NCBI RefSeq assembly: GCF_024345575.1
Contig: NZ_JAGQBJ010000002.1
Span: 62,001-126,000 of the forward strand
Source: Cyanobium sp. Morenito 9A2
GTDB lineage: Bacteria > Cyanobacteriota > Cyanobacteriia > PCC-6307 > Cyanobiaceae
Reading direction: 5' to 3'
Length of the DNA: 64,000 bases
Made by a program: the position numbers and the translations under genes. Positions 9,658 to 17,413 of the stretch are shown piece after piece. Under the pieces are notes generated by a model. That model ran no database searches, had not been told where the DNA came from, and worked only from the letters and a program-made list of their open reading frames with translations. Each line of letters opens with the position of its first letter. The stretch's first letter is position 1.

Positions 9658-9689
9658 TCCCTGGGCTCGGCCCCTGCCCAGTCCAAGGC

Positions 9690-10067
9690 TGAGGGTGCGC
9701 CGCCAGGGCCATGGTGGCGATCTGCAGGGATGGGGCCAGGGGCGGAGCAGCTGCAGCTTCAGGCTCCAGACCCTGCCGGTGATCAGTTCCTCCGCCCAGG
9801 CCAGCTCCAGGTCCTGGCCCTCCAGCCTCTGCGAAGCGTCAGGCGGCACGGTCAGCGGGGCGCGAAAGAGATGGGCCACGCGCTGGTCGTTTCTTGGCCC
9901 GAGCCGGTGGGTCAGCTCCCTGGCGTGCCAACAGATTGCCTTGAGCCACGCGCGCCGCAGGGCCTGCTCGGGCGCCCGGGGGCGACGATGCCAGGGGTGT
10001 GATCGCGGAGCCGCAGCCACCGGCGGCCCTGCCGCTCCAGCCTAGCGATCGCCACTACGAGGCCCAT
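9690..10067 (-). pseudogene. possible frameshifted conserved hypothetical gene
   Basis: The 426 bp between the VIT gene and the next small gene hold no intact long gene. On the minus strand an ATG at 10,067 starts a frame (MGLVVAIARLERQGRRWLRL) that ends at 9912. A second frame overlapping it continues with protein-like text such as RAWLKAICWHARELTHRLG from about 9985 to 9700, but has no proper start or stop of its own. The two together look like one gene broken by a one-base indel near 9970-9990. I do not recognise the family, and the call rests on amino-acid composition only. Confidence 0.3.
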
Positions 10068-10083
10068 CGCTTCGGAACCCCCC

Positions 10084-10305
10084 TCAACCCACCGCGCCTT
10101 TGGTTGCCCCTGGCAGGGGGGGCGGGGGCGAGGGCTGGAAGATCGGCATCAGACTGCTGATTCCAAGCATCACGAAGGAGAGCGCGCCCACCAGGGCCAG
10201 GAGCCGCAGACCCAGGGGCCTGCCCCGGTCAACGGCGCAATCATCGGGATCCACCTGGGGAGGCAGCGGCCCGCGCCCCTGGGGCGATTGGGGGTGGGGT
10301 GCCAT
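10084..10305 (-). CDS. small single-helix membrane protein
   Basis: A 73-residue protein with a charged, proline-rich N-terminus and one transmembrane segment (LRLLALVGALSFVMLGISSL, about residues 33-52) followed by a proline-rich tail. The size and helix pattern are like small hypothetical proteins common in Synechococcus and Cyanobium. ATG at 10,305. Function unknown. Confidence 0.5.
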   Translation of the reverse strand: MAPHPQSPQGRGPLPPQVDPDDCAVDRGRPLGLRLLALVGALSFVMLGISSLMPIFQPSPPPPLPGATKGAVG

Positions 10306-10523
10306 GGGCGTAGGGGGTCGGCTGTCTCAAGCTGCGGGCGGCCCCTAGCCTGACAGAGCCGATTGGGCAGGTCTGGCCCGCGCCCGGGGCCGTTGAACAG
10401 GTCAGTCTCGCGGCGCCGCCCGTCGAAAGCGGGACGTCCATGCCTGGCGGAAGAGGCACGTCCATGGACCCGACAAGCGCTTCCACCCCTCAACGGATGT
10501 CCGATCGGGCTTGAGCTTGGCCC

Positions 10524-12695
10524 ATGGGTAATCTCGACCGCAGCGTTGGCCCCGGGCGCGGTGGCCCCTGCCACCGCTCCAAGGACCGGCAGGGTCCGTC
10601 ACGTGCTTGGGGAGTCTTGAACGTCGTGAACGGCCAGTCCTGCACAACGGTCCCCGAGCCGGGGGGACACCCCACGCCGGCGCTTGCTGATGGGGGTTGG
10701 CGGGGCTTTTTACTGCTCCCCGGAGAAGGACTGATCCTCGTTTCCAGCGCTTCCCGGGTGATCCACCTCGATCGCTGGGCCAGGCACAGGCTTGGGCCGC
10801 TTGCCGATCAACTGCTGACGGCACCTCTACCCGAGGCCTGGCCTGAACTCGCCGCCGCGATCGCGACATTCGAGCCCCTCCTGGCGGCCGGCCCCCAGGA
10901 TCTGAGCCTGAAGACCGGCGCCGACCTGCTCCACCTTCGCCTGTTTCGCACCGATAACGGCGTGGGTGTTGGCCTGCTCAGGGCTCCCGCCCGTGGTCGC
11001 GGAGGTGAGCCTCGCCTGCGGATGGTCGAAGCCCTGCTCAACACCATCTTGGAGGCGTTGATCATCACCATGGCGGAGCCGTTGGAGCAGCCTGGCCCGG
11101 TGATTGTCTTCGCCAACGATGCGCTGCTCAGCCAGACCGGCTATGCCCGCCATGAACTCCTGGGCCGGAGTCCCCGTCTGCTGCAGGGACCAGGCACGGA
11201 CCTGGCGACGACGGTGAGCTTCGGCGCAGCGCTGCGCCGCTGGGAACCTGCCTCCATGGAGGTGCTCAATTTCGACCGTCAGGGTCATCCCTTCTGGATT
11301 GAGTTGAAGACAGCCCCGCTCGCCGATCCCGATGGTTCCTTCACCCATTGGGTCGCCGTTCAGCGCGATGTCACGCATCGCCGCGCCAGCGAGAGCGCCA
11401 TGGCCGATCTGGCCTACTGCGACACACTCACGGGGCTTCCGAACCGCCGGAGCCTGATCGGGCGGCTTCAACGCTCCCTGGTGGGTCTTGAAAGGCAGGG
11501 CGGACGCCTCGCCCTGGTCTTTTGTGATGTGGACCGATTCAAGGAGGTCAACGACCGCTTCGGGCATGCGGTGGGGGATGCCCTGCTGCTTGAACTCACC
11601 CGTCGTTTCCAGACCGTGCTGCGGGCCAGCGACACCCTCGCCCGATTGGGTGGCGATGAGTTCGTGGTGCTCATCGACAACATCGCCAGCGAGGAAGAGG
11701 CGCTGCTCCTCGCCCAGCGCATGCGCTTCACACTCCTGGAGCCCTGGTGTCATGAGGGCGATGAGATCTCCCTTTCGATGAGCATGGGCGTCGCCACCAC
11801 CAACGGTGGTGGCACCAGCGCCGATGAACTGTTGCGCCGCGCCGACCTCACGATGTACCAAGTCAAGGCATCCGGCCGTGATGGCATCGCCGTTTACGAC
11901 GCCGCCATCGACCTCGAAGTTCAGGAGTCCGTAACGCTGCGCCAACGGCTCGAGCAGGACATCCGCCATGAGCGCCTGTTGCTCCACTACCAACCGATCG
12001 TCCGGTTGGAGAACGGCACCATCGTGGGCACCGAGGCCCTCGTCAGGATGGTCGGAGCCAAGGGTGATTTGATCGCTCCCCACCAGTTCATCCCCATGGC
12101 GGAGCGCACGGGATTGATCATCCCCATGGAGCGCTGGGTGCTCACGCGGGCGATCGAAACCCTGCGTGCCTTCGAGCATCAGAAGCCCCACTGGCGGCTG
12201 GCGATCAATGTCAGCCCGAATCACCTCGAGCGGGGCAACCTGGCCCAGGAGTTGCTCGAGGAGCAACGGCGCTCCGGCGTCGATCTCACACGCCTGACGA
12301 TCGAGATCACCGAAACGGTGCTGCTGAGCCAGCACATCCAGGCCAAGCGGGACCTCACGGCCCTCAAGGAGGCGGGCGTCACCATCGCCCTGGACGACTT
12401 CGGCACTGGTTACTCCAGCCTCGCCTGGCTCACCGAGATGCCCATCGACATCGTCAAGCTCGACAAGACCTACGTCGATCGCCTGGCGAACGACGCACGC
12501 ACAACGACCCTGATCGGCGGCTTCATCAAGGTGTTCCATGACCTGGGGATCGAAGTGGCCGCCGAAGGCATCGAAACGGAGAACCAACGCCAGCAGCTGC
12601 TCGCCCTTGGCTGCCGCACCGGACAGGGTTACCTGTTCGGTGCCCCCACGGCTGAGCTCCCCAGCGATGGGTGGCCCACGGGCGCTGAATCCTGA
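10524..12695 (+). CDS. PAS-GGDEF-EAL cyclic-di-GMP signalling protein
   Basis: A protein of up to 723 residues with an N-terminal region of unknown fold, a PAS domain at about 168-285, a GGDEF domain at about 292-460 and an EAL domain at about 470-715. GGDEF is intact at 376-380, with an RxxD inhibitory site (RASD, 367-370) five residues upstream. The EAL motif is intact at 503-505, and DDFGTGYSSL is present. Both synthesis and hydrolysis of cyclic-di-GMP are therefore possible. The PAS domain resembles LOV domains around GRSPRLLQG (214-222) but has Pro where the photoactive Cys would be, so it probably does not form a flavin adduct. The true start may be downstream of 10,524, because the first 55 residues look non-globular. 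Confidence 0.9.
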   Translation: MGNLDRSVGPGRGGPCHRSKDRQGPSRAWGVLNVVNGQSCTTVPEPGGHPTPALADGGWRGFLLLPGEGLILVSSASRVIHLDRWARHRLGPLADQLLTAPLPEAWPELAAAIATFEPLLAAGPQDLSLKTGADLLHLRLFRTDNGVGVGLLRAPARGRGGEPRLRMVEALLNTILEALIITMAEPLEQPGPVIVFANDALLSQTGYARHELLGRSPRLLQGPGTDLATTVSFGAALRRWEPASMEVLNFDRQGHPFWIELKTAPLADPDGSFTHWVAVQRDVTHRRASESAMADLAYCDTLTGLPNRRSLIGRLQRSLVGLERQGGRLALVFCDVDRFKEVNDRFGHAVGDALLLELTRRFQTVLRASDTLARLGGDEFVVLIDNIASEEEALLLAQRMRFTLLEPWCHEGDEISLSMSMGVATTNGGGTSADELLRRADLTMYQVKASGRDGIAVYDAAIDLEVQESVTLRQRLEQDIRHERLLLHYQPIVRLENGTIVGTEALVRMVGAKGDLIAPHQFIPMAERTGLIIPMERWVLTRAIETLRAFEHQKPHWRLAINVSPNHLERGNLAQELLEEQRRSGVDLTRLTIEITETVLLSQHIQAKRDLTALKEAGVTIALDDFGTGYSSLAWLTEMPIDIVKLDKTYVDRLANDARTTTLIGGFIKVFHDLGIEVAAEGIETENQRQQLLALGCRTGQGYLFGAPTAELPSDGWPTGAES

Positions 12696-12973
12696 TCCGG
12701 AACGGAAGCAGCTGGGCGTGAGCCCTCTCAAGTTTGGGGGAGCGATGGTCGGCTCCGCCCCCCCGACAGAGCTGGCTGCCGATCCCCTGCCGCCGGGTCG
12801 CTTCGGCCACCATGGAGCCGGCATGGCCCCCGCTCCACCGGCTTCAACCTCGATGGGCGAGCGCCCTGCCATGGCGGGTGCCGGAGCGCTGGAGCGCAGG
12901 GGGAAAGCGATGGAGGATCGTCTGCCTCCGGCCCAGGCAACGTTGAATGGACAGGTGTCCGCGCCGTTCCGCC

Positions 12974-13654
12974 ATGGTTGCTCGTCTGGGTCCTCTGCTG
13001 GCCCTGCTCGCCTTCGGGGCGCCGCTGCCCGCGACCCTGCAGGATCCCTCACCCCTGGCTTCGGCGTCCGCTGAGACGGCGACGGAACACACGCATCATC
13101 ATCAGCAATCGGTGCTGCTGGCGCGGGCGGTCACGCCGCTCGCGGATGATCCCTCCTGCACCCCTGCCGATCGGGTGTTCATTGAGCGCAGTTATCAGCT
13201 GGCGCGCCAATCCGTCCAGGAAGGGGGGTTTCCGTTCGGAGCGGTTCTGGTGGTGGACGGAGCGATCGTGGCCGAGTACCGCAACAGCACGGCCTCCAGC
13301 CAGGACCCGACCCGCCATGCCGAGCTCGGCCTGATCTCCACCTTCGCGCCCAAGCTCGGTCGTGAGGCCTTCCGGCGCGGCACCCTCTATGCCAGCAGCG
13401 AGCCGTGCATCATGTGCGTGGGCGCCATTCTCAACGCCGGACTGCTGCGTGTGGTGTACGGAACCACCCAGACGCAGTTTCAGCGCGTCATTGGCGATCA
13501 CCCCCAGCCCTCCCCCCTCACCATCCGCGAAATCATCGGTCGCACCAATCCCGCCATCACGGTGAAAGGGCCGTTGCTGGAGAAGGAGGGGCTTGCCATC
13601 CACGAAAGCTTCTGGCCCTGGGCCCTGAGAACCTGGGGACGGGACCGCAGCTAG
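12974..13654 (+). CDS. exported cytidine/deoxycytidylate deaminase-family protein
   Basis: A 226-residue protein. Residues 1-23 look like a signal peptide (short basic start, hydrophobic LLALLAFGAP, then APLPA). The rest is a zinc-dependent nucleoside/guanine deaminase fold: His115-Ala-Glu117 and Pro144-Cys145-x2-Cys148 provide the zinc ligands and catalytic Glu. Guanine and tRNA-adenosine deaminases carry the same HAE ... PCxxC arrangement. An exported deaminase is unusual; possible roles are salvage of extracellular bases or modification of a secreted metabolite. ATG at 12,974 is chosen because it begins the signal peptide. Confidence 0.82.
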   Translation: MVARLGPLLALLAFGAPLPATLQDPSPLASASAETATEHTHHHQQSVLLARAVTPLADDPSCTPADRVFIERSYQLARQSVQEGGFPFGAVLVVDGAIVAEYRNSTASSQDPTRHAELGLISTFAPKLGREAFRRGTLYASSEPCIMCVGAILNAGLLRVVYGTTQTQFQRVIGDHPQPSPLTIREIIGRTNPAITVKGPLLEKEGLAIHESFWPWALRTWGRDRS

Positions 13655-13863
13655 GACGCTCGGAGCCGCTGCGAGCCAATCAACGGACGCTTCCTTTGAG
13701 CGCTCGGATCCGCCCCCGAGCGCAGGCCATCAGCAGCGCAATCAGCTCAGCAAGCGTGCGCTCCTGCAGCCCACGATGTTGATCCGACGCTGCCGCGAAG
13801 GTCGGTGGGGGCGCACGGGAGGGCACAAGACCCATAGGCTCTGGGCCGCTGCGATCACCACCG

Positions 13864-14079
13864 TTGGACAACAATTCGTTCCGCTACGAACCACTCGAGC
13901 GCTTTGGCGAGGGCCTAACAACCCGCCGGCCCTGGAACACCGCAGCGCTTGCGGGGGTGGAGAGGCTCAATGGACGCGTGGCCATGCTCGGTTTTGCGGC
14001 TGCCCTGGTGGGGGAGTGGATCACTGGCCTGGGGCCGGCCGGCCAACTCCTGGCATTGCTGCGCTGGTACCTGGGCTGA
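13864..14079 (+). CDS. high-light-inducible (HLIP) chlorophyll a/b-binding-like protein
   Basis: A 71-residue single-helix protein with the HLIP signature ERLNGRVAMLGF (E-x-x-N-x-R-x-A-M-x-G-F) at about residues 34-45, the chlorophyll-binding helix of the light-harvesting-like family. These proteins bind chlorophyll and carotenoid in the thylakoid membrane and protect photosystem II during stress. No ATG is available; the frame opens with TTG at 13,864. The remaining helix GEWITGLGPAGQLL matches the usual C-terminal half. Confidence 0.85.
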   Translation: MDNNSFRYEPLERFGEGLTTRRPWNTAALAGVERLNGRVAMLGFAAALVGEWITGLGPAGQLLALLRWYLG

Positions 14080-14684
14080 GGGGTGGCTGCGGCAGGGCCC
14101 CCGGCAACGCCCGGATGGGTCTGGCCCCGACCCACAGCAGCACAACGACCCAGGTTCGGGATGCGCCTGGGTCCCTGCAGCAACTCAGCCAGGATCGAAT
14201 CCTCGGTCGGCACGGGTGCGCTGTCCAGGGACCCATCCAGACCCCCCTCCTGTTGAGGGGTGCAGCGTTCCATCAAGACGGTCGCCCCGAGCGGGGGGGA
14301 GTGGCAACGGTCGCGGCTCCAACCACACCCCAGTGATCCGCCCAGGCCTTGTCCTGACCAGGCTCTGCCTGGCCTCGGTGCTCCAGCAACCGGGCCCACG
14401 CTCCCCTGGTCGTCGAGGGTTCCCCACGGTCAGGCCTGCGGGCAAAGGCGCTCGTCCCTCGCTCCATTGCGGCAGCGACGGCCCGCCGTGCCCGGCGGCC
14501 CGCTGGCTTGGCTGAGCCCGTTGGGGCCCCGTCCTGGCACCCATCTGAGGAAGGATGGATGCGGGACGGAAGACGGCCAGCCGCAGTCCATGGATCCGGG
14601 CTGGGGCCGGGTTACCGCGGCTGAGCCGGAAGCGAGGACCGTGAAAGGAAGGGGGGAACAGGGGTCGGGGCGCTGGACGCCTGC
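14080..14684. other. gene-free chromosomal stretch left of the island
   Basis: About 600 bp without a convincing gene on either strand. A hairpin with 8-bp arms (14,147-14,154 and 14,166-14,173, loop 11) may terminate the HLIP transcript, although no T-run follows. Nothing else is recognised. Confidence 0.5.
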
Positions 14685-14740
14685 CCTGCTTGAGATGGGT
14701 CGCCTGAGATTCGAACTCAGGACCAATCGGTTAAAAGCCG
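14685..14740. repeat. left attachment site: 3' fragment of tRNA-Lys
   Basis: This 56-bp sequence is identical to 46,325-46,380. Bases 14,696-14,740 equal the 3' part of tRNA-Lys(TTT) on the minus strand up to and including the anticodon loop (the UUUUAA region); the upstream half of the tRNA is missing and the sequence diverges at 14,741. It is the duplicated att core left by site-specific integration. Confidence 0.93.
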
Positions 14741-14829
14741 GGTGGTTTGGCTTCAGTGTGCTTGGCATGACTGGCTCTTGTTCATGAAGTGACAGATCTT
14801 TTGACAAACATGGTGGTCGCTGCTTCGAC

Positions 14830-15297
14830 TTGCCTGTGCGGAGATCGAGTTGCTTGGCCCGCTTCGAGCACCTCTACCTCGGGTACGGCCTGAGCTTTGT
14901 GCTCCCCCGCGAGCAGCAGGTAGAACTCCGCCATGCCCTCCTGCCGGAGCGCCCGATCTATGCCGTGCCCGGCCGGGATCGCCCAAGGGCCTCCTGGACG
15001 GCCGAGGTGACCGACTTCGACTACCGCCTGCCCGAGGTCGAGTGGAAGTGGTGGCTCTGGTTCGAACCCGAGAGCCTGGAGCCTCCAGCGACGATCGAGG
15101 ACATGGCCGAGGGGCACCGCTGGTACCGCTCTGGTGTCAGACTGGCATATTATGACGGATCACCGCTATCTATCCTCTCTACTCTTGAGAACGAAAACGG
15201 TAAAGAGAAGAGAGCACACACTCCAAGCCCCGAACAGCCGACAGCCGAAGACGACCATTGCTCCATCCCGATCAGGACTCCGCAAGCGTCCGTCTGA
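14830..15297 (+). CDS. hypothetical protein, possibly a chimeric fragment
   Basis: An open frame of 155 codons from a TTG. Only the middle (about 14,860-15,140) looks coding, with high G/C third positions and text such as EHLYLGYGLSFVLPREQQ and EVEWKWWLWFEPESLEPP. The start lies in AT-richer DNA next to the att site, and the last 50 residues are low-complexity. It may be an internal piece of a larger gene captured at the island edge. I do not recognise the family. Confidence 0.35.
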   Translation: MPVRRSSCLARFEHLYLGYGLSFVLPREQQVELRHALLPERPIYAVPGRDRPRASWTAEVTDFDYRLPEVEWKWWLWFEPESLEPPATIEDMAEGHRWYRSGVRLAYYDGSPLSILSTLENENGKEKRAHTPSPEQPTAEDDHCSIPIRTPQASV

Positions 15298-15481
15298 GAA
15301 ACGAAGGACACGAAGAAACCCCTCATCTCTGACCACCGAGAGGCTGTTCAGCTCCAGAAGCCCCGAGAAGGGGCCTCCACCGACCCCGACCGATAAGTTC
15401 CAGCTGCCCGACCCCTCACCCGCCTTCCTGGGGCGCCTAGGGCCCGATCGGGAAGCCTCAGGCCCCAGGGGCAACCCCCCG

Positions 15482-15640
15482 ATGCTGAGCGACTGCCAGA
15501 TCCGACTCCTGGAGATCGTCGACAAGGTCCGTTGGAGCGAGCCCACCAACGTCTGCGCGTTCCAGCTCCTACGTAGGGCCCTGGGCATGGGCGACCACGT
15601 CGTCAACTTGGGGCTTGAATGTGAGTTTGGAGCAGGTTGA
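15482..15640 (+). CDS. short hypothetical protein
   Basis: A 52-residue ORF from an ATG (MLSDCQIRLLEIVDKVRW...), predicted to be one or two helices. It overlaps the next frame by 26 bp, which would suit coupled translation or, equally, two parts of one decayed gene. Family not recognised. Confidence 0.3.
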   Translation: MLSDCQIRLLEIVDKVRWSEPTNVCAFQLLRRALGMGDHVVNLGLECEFGAG

Positions 15641-16010
15641 GCTCCTGACGGGGGGTGTTATCAGCCAGGGCCATATCGAGATCCCTGCAGGCCTCCGTAG
15701 CATGGGTGGTCGCACTTTCGTCATGACACCAAGTCGCCTTAGCCGTCCGGCCTCACGCCGGGCTTCCGTTCTTTCAACAGCCTTTGTCGAAGAGTTCCAT
15801 CGCCTGCTATTAGAGCGGCCCAACCTGCCGAAGACGGCGCTGGCAAAGTCGGCGCTGGCCATACACCCGGACGGCAAGCGGCTGCGCCTCCACTTCCTTG
15901 ACGAACGGTCGATGTGCCAGGCACTCCTGCAGCGGCATCGTGCGAAACATTTCGACTCCCACCCGCAGATTTGGAAGCTGCGCGGGACCCGTCAGGGCGT
16001 GAAGGCGTAG
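15615..16010 (+). CDS. hypothetical protein
   Basis: A 131-residue frame starting at TTG (GTG at 15,621 is an alternative). The N-terminus EQVELLTGGVISQGHIEIP suggests a beta-rich segment; the C-terminal half is basic and helical (LHFLDERSMCQALLQRHRAKHF). It follows the 52-residue ORF with a 26-bp overlap. No family recognised; base composition is like the rest of the island. Confidence 0.4.
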   Translation: MNVSLEQVELLTGGVISQGHIEIPAGLRSMGGRTFVMTPSRLSRPASRRASVLSTAFVEEFHRLLLERPNLPKTALAKSALAIHPDGKRLRLHFLDERSMCQALLQRHRAKHFDSHPQIWKLRGTRQGVKA

Positions 16011-16303
16011 ACAGCCTCGGTAGAAACCCCCAGCTTCACCGCTGGGGTTCATTTGATCAGGCCCGGGCGCTGACGCTGCAAGGCTGCGGCGTCTCCATGT
16101 GGAAGATTTCGCGTCTGCGGAACGGGCCTCTGGAACCGACTCCCTGCAACTTGAACCAGCTACATCTCGGCATTTGCGATGCCATGCACGGGTCAATGCT
16201 CAAGAGGCAGGGGCAAGGAAGGAGCGGCAGTTTTCCGGTTGGTGAAGTTCGTCACTGCTGGTGACACGGCTCCCCGTCGACATCGTCGAATTCTTCACTA
16301 GGT

Positions 16304-16531
16304 CACTACGTCCGAGAGGCGCTGGTCGCGGAGCTCGGGGCGGTTCTGCTGGGGGATCGGTTTGAGATCGGCAGCGAGATCGAGAGCCATGCCGCCTATC
16401 TCGGGCATTGGGTCGAGTTGCTCAAGGAATCAACCAAGGTGCTGTTTCAGGTGCTCGGCGAGGCAAGGCAGGCGGCGGATTTGATCTGTCCGGAGCCCAC
16501 CCAAGAACCAGCTGAGGTGACTGCTGGCTGA
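16304..16531 (+). pseudogene. 3' remnant of an ArdC-like zincin antirestriction gene
   Basis: A 75-codon open piece ending in a stop at 16,531 with text REALVAELGAVLLGDR, SHAAYLGHWVELLKE and VLFQVLGEARQAADLI. This matches the C-terminal part of the zincin-like metallopeptidase domain of ArdC-type antirestriction proteins, which have a conserved VAELG helix and HAAYL...W motif. The frame is broken immediately upstream, and the N-terminal DNA-binding half and the HExxH helix are absent. These proteins normally protect incoming plasmid DNA from restriction, so this is a scar of an earlier mobile element next to the DISARM locus. Confidence 0.7.
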
Positions 16532-16600
16532 GGTGGCAGGCCTTCCAACCGCCCTATCTCAGCTATAGGTTGAGGTCGTCATTCTGAACAGACACAACTT

Positions 16601-17413
16601 TCAAGTGACGGACTGCAAGAGGCCCTGCTGGATCAGGCGGTCGAAGTGGTCCCAGACATCATCGGCATGGGTGGCGCTACTGAGATGAAGGCCGAGCTCA
16701 AAGTTGGAAAGGTTGGCCGCATCGGTGAGGTTGGCGCTAGTCACGAGTAACTCTTGATCAGCCACCACCGCCTTAACGTGACAAACAGCTTTAACTCCAT
16801 CAAGAGATAAAGAGCGGGGATCGAAGTACACGGCTGGAGCAGGCAGCTCGGGCCAGAGGCACAACCAGGTCTGCTGTTGAAATTTGCGGAGGAGGGTCTC
16901 TGGACTGGAGGTATCACCGCGATCACGCTGGATGTTGCACACGATGCGCACCTGAAACTCCGGCAGCGTCACCATGTGCTCACGGATCAACTGAAATAGG
17001 CCCTTGATGAACGGGCCTTTGTAGAAGGCATAGGTGGTCAGAAGCAGACGGTGTTCGGCGCGCTCCACCAATTGACGGATCAACACCGACTGGTCGCGGG
17101 TGATCGACCCTGGGCCCGCATCAGGGCCTGACCACACCAGTTCAATCGAACGGGCGGCAACACTGCTGTGCCGTTGGGCCAAGAGGGCTTGAACGGTCAT
17201 GAGCAGGGCCTCCTGGCTCCCCCCGGCAGATCGCCAACCCTCCAGCCACAGCATCAGCGAGACAGGGTCTTCGGCAAGCCCAACTCTTGCCAGTAAAGCC
17301 GAGGGATCACCAAGGCCGGCATCCAGGGAGGCAGGTTCGCCAACGCGTGGATCCAGGGCCACCAGCAAGCGTTCAAGTTCAGCGGTACTCAGATTCGGGA
17401 ATGGCGCCGCCAT
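16601..17413 (-). CDS. drmC: DISARM protein DrmC (phospholipase D-like)
   Basis: A 270-residue protein of the phospholipase-D superfamily with one HKD motif, HVKAVVADQELLVTSANLTD (about residues 213-232), and an N-terminal helical region. DrmC is the dispensable PLD-type component of DISARM. It starts with an ATG that shares one base with the drmB stop (TGATG), so it is translated directly after DrmB. It is the last gene of the minus-strand locus; convergent ArdC remnant DNA follows 70 bp later. The gene is intact. Confidence 0.9.
   Translation of the reverse strand: MAAPFPNLSTAELERLLVALDPRVGEPASLDAGLGDPSALLARVGLAEDPVSLMLWLEGWRSAGGSQEALLMTVQALLAQRHSSVAARSIELVWSGPDAGPGSITRDQSVLIRQLVERAEHRLLLTTYAFYKGPFIKGLFQLIREHMVTLPEFQVRIVCNIQRDRGDTSSPETLLRKFQQQTWLCLWPELPAPAVYFDPRSLSLDGVKAVCHVKAVVADQELLVTSANLTDAANLSNFELGLHLSSATHADDVWDHFDRLIQQGLLQSVT

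Noticed and set aside
10827-13052. 741-codon minus-strand frame
   Set aside because: Antisense to the GGDEF-EAL gene, which has all its motifs intact.
14693-14760. Second tRNA-Lys gene
   Set aside because: Only the 3' 45 nt are present; the acceptor 5' strand and D-arm are missing, so it is an att fragment.
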